A stretch of DNA of 6,043 bases from the NCBI GenBank assembly GCA_030642185.1, contig DAOWOG010000089.1:1-6043 (forward strand). The letters are read 5' to 3'. The DNA is from Helicobacteraceae bacterium (GTDB taxonomy: Bacteria; Campylobacterota; Campylobacteria; Campylobacterales; Sulfurimonadaceae). The position numbers and the translations under genes were made by a program. The notes beneath the pieces were generated by a model, which did not search any database, was not told where the DNA came from, and saw only the letters and a list, made by a program, of their open reading frames with translations. This document shows, in pieces, positions 4,475 through 6,043 of this stretch. Numbering within the stretch: position 1 is the stretch's first letter; every line of letters starts with the position of its first letter.

Positions 4475-6043
4475 TCACATTCTGTCTTTGGCGGTTATTC
4501 CCATCATCGACAATCCGGTACGCAGCGAGATGGCGACCATCACAAAGAGTTTAAGCATTTTTGCTTCATCCTCCGTACCGATAATACGGTAGTCATAGTA
4601 GAACTTGTGCAAACGGGCCGACAATGACTTGAGATAATCCGTCAGTTTCTGTACCTGACGCGAATGAAACGCATCATCAATCACTTCCGGCAGAAGCAAA
4701 GCTTCAAAAAGCAGTGCATCACCGTCCGCATTCAGACCCATCAGTTCGGAAGCCATGATCGTATCCTCTGTCAGGTCGCTTTTTGAAAGAATCGTCTGGA
4801 TACGTGCATGCGCATAGTTGATGTAATAGATCGGATTGGAACTGTCCTGCTTTTTCAGCTCTTCGACATCAAATTCCAGTGACGTATCACTTTTTTTGGA
4901 TGCGAAGATAAACCGGAGTGCGTCAGAGCCGATCTCTTCGACAATATCACTCATCAAAATAACATTTCCGGCACGTTTGCTCATCTTATACGGTTCACCG
5001 TCTTTAAGCAGACTGACCATCTGTGAAAGCAGAATTTCCAGTCTTTTTGAGTCATGACCCAAAAATTCGACAGCAGCTTTAACACGATTGATATAGCCGT
5101 GGTGATCTGCACCCCAGATGTTGATGTAATGCTCAAACCCCTGCTCAAACTTCTGATTATGGTAAACAATATCGCCGGCCAGGTAGGTCGGACGGCCGTC
5201 TTCGCGTACGACAACACGGTCTTTTTCATCCTCATGTTCTGTTGAACGAATCCAGATTTTACCATCATCCTCATACACGCCATCACCCATCTTGCCCATA
5301 ACACGGTCCCAGTCATCGTACAATGACGATTCACTGACAAAGGTGTCAAAATGGATATTTGCTGCAGCAAGATCTTCAATGATCAGCTCCATCACACGGT
5401 CTTTTGCCCAAAGTGCCAGTTCGCGCTGACGCGAGGCGTTCGTCAAAATATCTGCACCGAATTTCTGGGATGCATCTTCAGCAAGAAGCGTCATGTACTC
5501 GCCACGATAATATTTCTCCGGCCACTCTACTGTCATATTTAAAACAGCAGACTGTCCTTCAAGCTGGATAGAGAGCCCTAAAAGGTCAATCTGGTTACCC
5601 GCATCATTGACATAATACTCCGCCGTGATATCATAACCCAAACGACGGCCAAGACGCAGCAGCGTATCGCCGTACACGGCACCGCGGGCATGTCCGATAT
5701 GCAGCGGCCCCGTCGGATTGGCACTGACAAATTCCAATAGGATTTTTTCAGTCGTATCTGAACGGCCAAATGCATCTTCATGACTCAATGCCCACTCAGC
5801 GTACTCATTTAAAAACTGTTCTGAAAGTCTGAAGTTGATATATCCCTTTACCGACTCGACCGCTGTGAACATTTCATGCTCACCAAACGATGAAACGAGC
5901 TCTTCAGCAATAATCATCGGGGATTTACGAAGTTCTTTAGCGAGGGAAAATGCGATAGGCGTTGCGAAGTGGCCAAAAGAGCGGTCTTTTGGCTTCTCTA
6001 AAACAACATCACGTTTAAATTGCTCTTTAAGGAGCGCAGATAC
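4475..6043 (-). CDS. argS: Arginyl-tRNA synthetase, nearly complete (first few codons outside window)
   Basis: This class I aminoacyl-tRNA synthetase attaches arginine to tRNA-Arg using ATP in the cytoplasm. The frame is open through base 6043, giving 522 visible residues, so the true start is beyond the window; an internal ATG at 5917 is not the start. The sequence upstream of it contains the family motif FGHFATPIAFSLAKELRKSP, which belongs to the N-terminal tRNA-binding (Add1) domain. Counting visible residues, the catalytic HIGH motif is at 115-118 (GPLHIGHARG) and an intact KMSKR loop is at 353-357. The C-terminal helical anticodon-binding domain ends in LRTGLSMMGITAKDRM, the usual ArgS terminus. 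ArgS proteins are generally about 530-580 residues, so only a handful are missing. The gene is followed by a hairpin and then, on the same strand, by tRNA-Arg(CCU). It looks fully functional. Confidence 0.97.
   Translation of the reverse strand, partial: VSALLKEQFKRDVVLEKPKDRSFGHFATPIAFSLAKELRKSPMIIAEELVSSFGEHEMFTAVESVKGYINFRLSEQFLNEYAEWALSHEDAFGRSDTTEKILLEFVSANPTGPLHIGHARGAVYGDTLLRLGRRLGYDITAEYYVNDAGNQIDLLGLSIQLEGQSAVLNMTVEWPEKYYRGEYMTLLAEDASQKFGADILTNASRQRELALWAKDRVMELIIEDLAAANIHFDTFVSESSLYDDWDRVMGKMGDGVYEDDGKIWIRSTEHEDEKDRVVVREDGRPTYLAGDIVYHNQKFEQGFEHYINIWGADHHGYINRVKAAVEFLGHDSKRLEILLSQMVSLLKDGEPYKMSKRAGNVILMSDIVEEIGSDALRFIFASKKSDTSLEFDVEELKKQDSSNPIYYINYAHARIQTILSKSDLTEDTIMASELMGLNADGDALLFEALLLPEVIDDAFHSRQVQKLTDYLKSLSARLHKFYYDYRIIGTEDEAKMLKLFVMVAISLRTGLSMMGITAKDRM

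Noticed and set aside
4391..4627. A 78-codon plus-strand open frame over the argS tail and spacer
   Set aside because: Most of it is antisense to the well-supported end of argS, and its first part simply translates the two hairpins. It has no Shine-Dalgarno and no recognisable domain.
4981..5781. Open frames overlapping argS in other frames (4981-5379, 5054-5245, 5351-5542, 5578-5781)
   Set aside because: They overlap the catalytic core of argS in other frames and show no independent features.
5918..6043. argS starting at the ATG at 5917
   Set aside because: The frame stays open upstream and encodes the conserved FGHFATPIAF segment of the ArgS N-terminal domain, so that ATG is internal.
1..6043. 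CRISPR array, insertion sequence, phage or defence cassette
   Set aside because: No regularly spaced repeats, transposase or integrase motifs, or defence-type domains were seen on either strand.

Overview
The window looks like a piece of a Campylobacterota (Epsilonproteobacteria) chromosome, most likely a sulfur-oxidising Sulfurimonas/Sulfuricurvum/Sulfurovum-type organism. This is inferred from protein style: a single-domain bacteriohemerythrin, a secreted two-domain rhodanese with a CxGxxC loop, and a long siroheme nitrite/sulfite reductase. AT-rich promoters without a clear -35 box fit too. No sequence search was possible, so the genus is a guess.

Layout, left to right. Positions 1-324 hold the 3' part of a bacteriohemerythrin gene (+). 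After a T-rich promoter region comes a secreted tandem rhodanese (395-1195, +). It converges, with only 13 bp between stop codons, on a 635-residue ferredoxin-type nitrite/sulfite reductase (1209-3116, -). A 148-bp divergent intergenic region carries the reductase ribosome-binding site and candidate promoter, a possible CRP/FNR-type palindrome and a small inverted repeat. Next is a secreted protein of unknown function (3265-4119, +) whose start codon is doubtful. The 355-bp stretch from 4120 to 4474 has no protein gene but is densely structured: a small stem-loop, a REPIN-like pair of inverted palindromes (4149-4216), tRNA-Arg with anticodon CCU (4278-4353, -) with a candidate promoter, a GC-rich stem-loop (4398-4428) and a terminator-like hairpin (4439-4464). 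The window ends inside argS, arginyl-tRNA synthetase (4475-6043, -), which lacks only its first few codons.

How the genes relate: the reductase should convert nitrite (or sulfite) to ammonium (or sulfide) in the cytoplasm. The rhodanese should handle sulfane sulfur in the periplasm, so the two are separated by the inner membrane and are not an operon. argS and a tRNA that its product should charge lie in tandem on the same strand, an eye-catching cognate pairing. I see no phage, IS element, CRISPR array or defence cassette. The most unusual signals are non-coding: the REPIN-like element, whose two arms differ by substitutions that mostly preserve base pairing, and the structured argS-tRNA spacer. 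Most protein content is ordinary housekeeping and metabolism.
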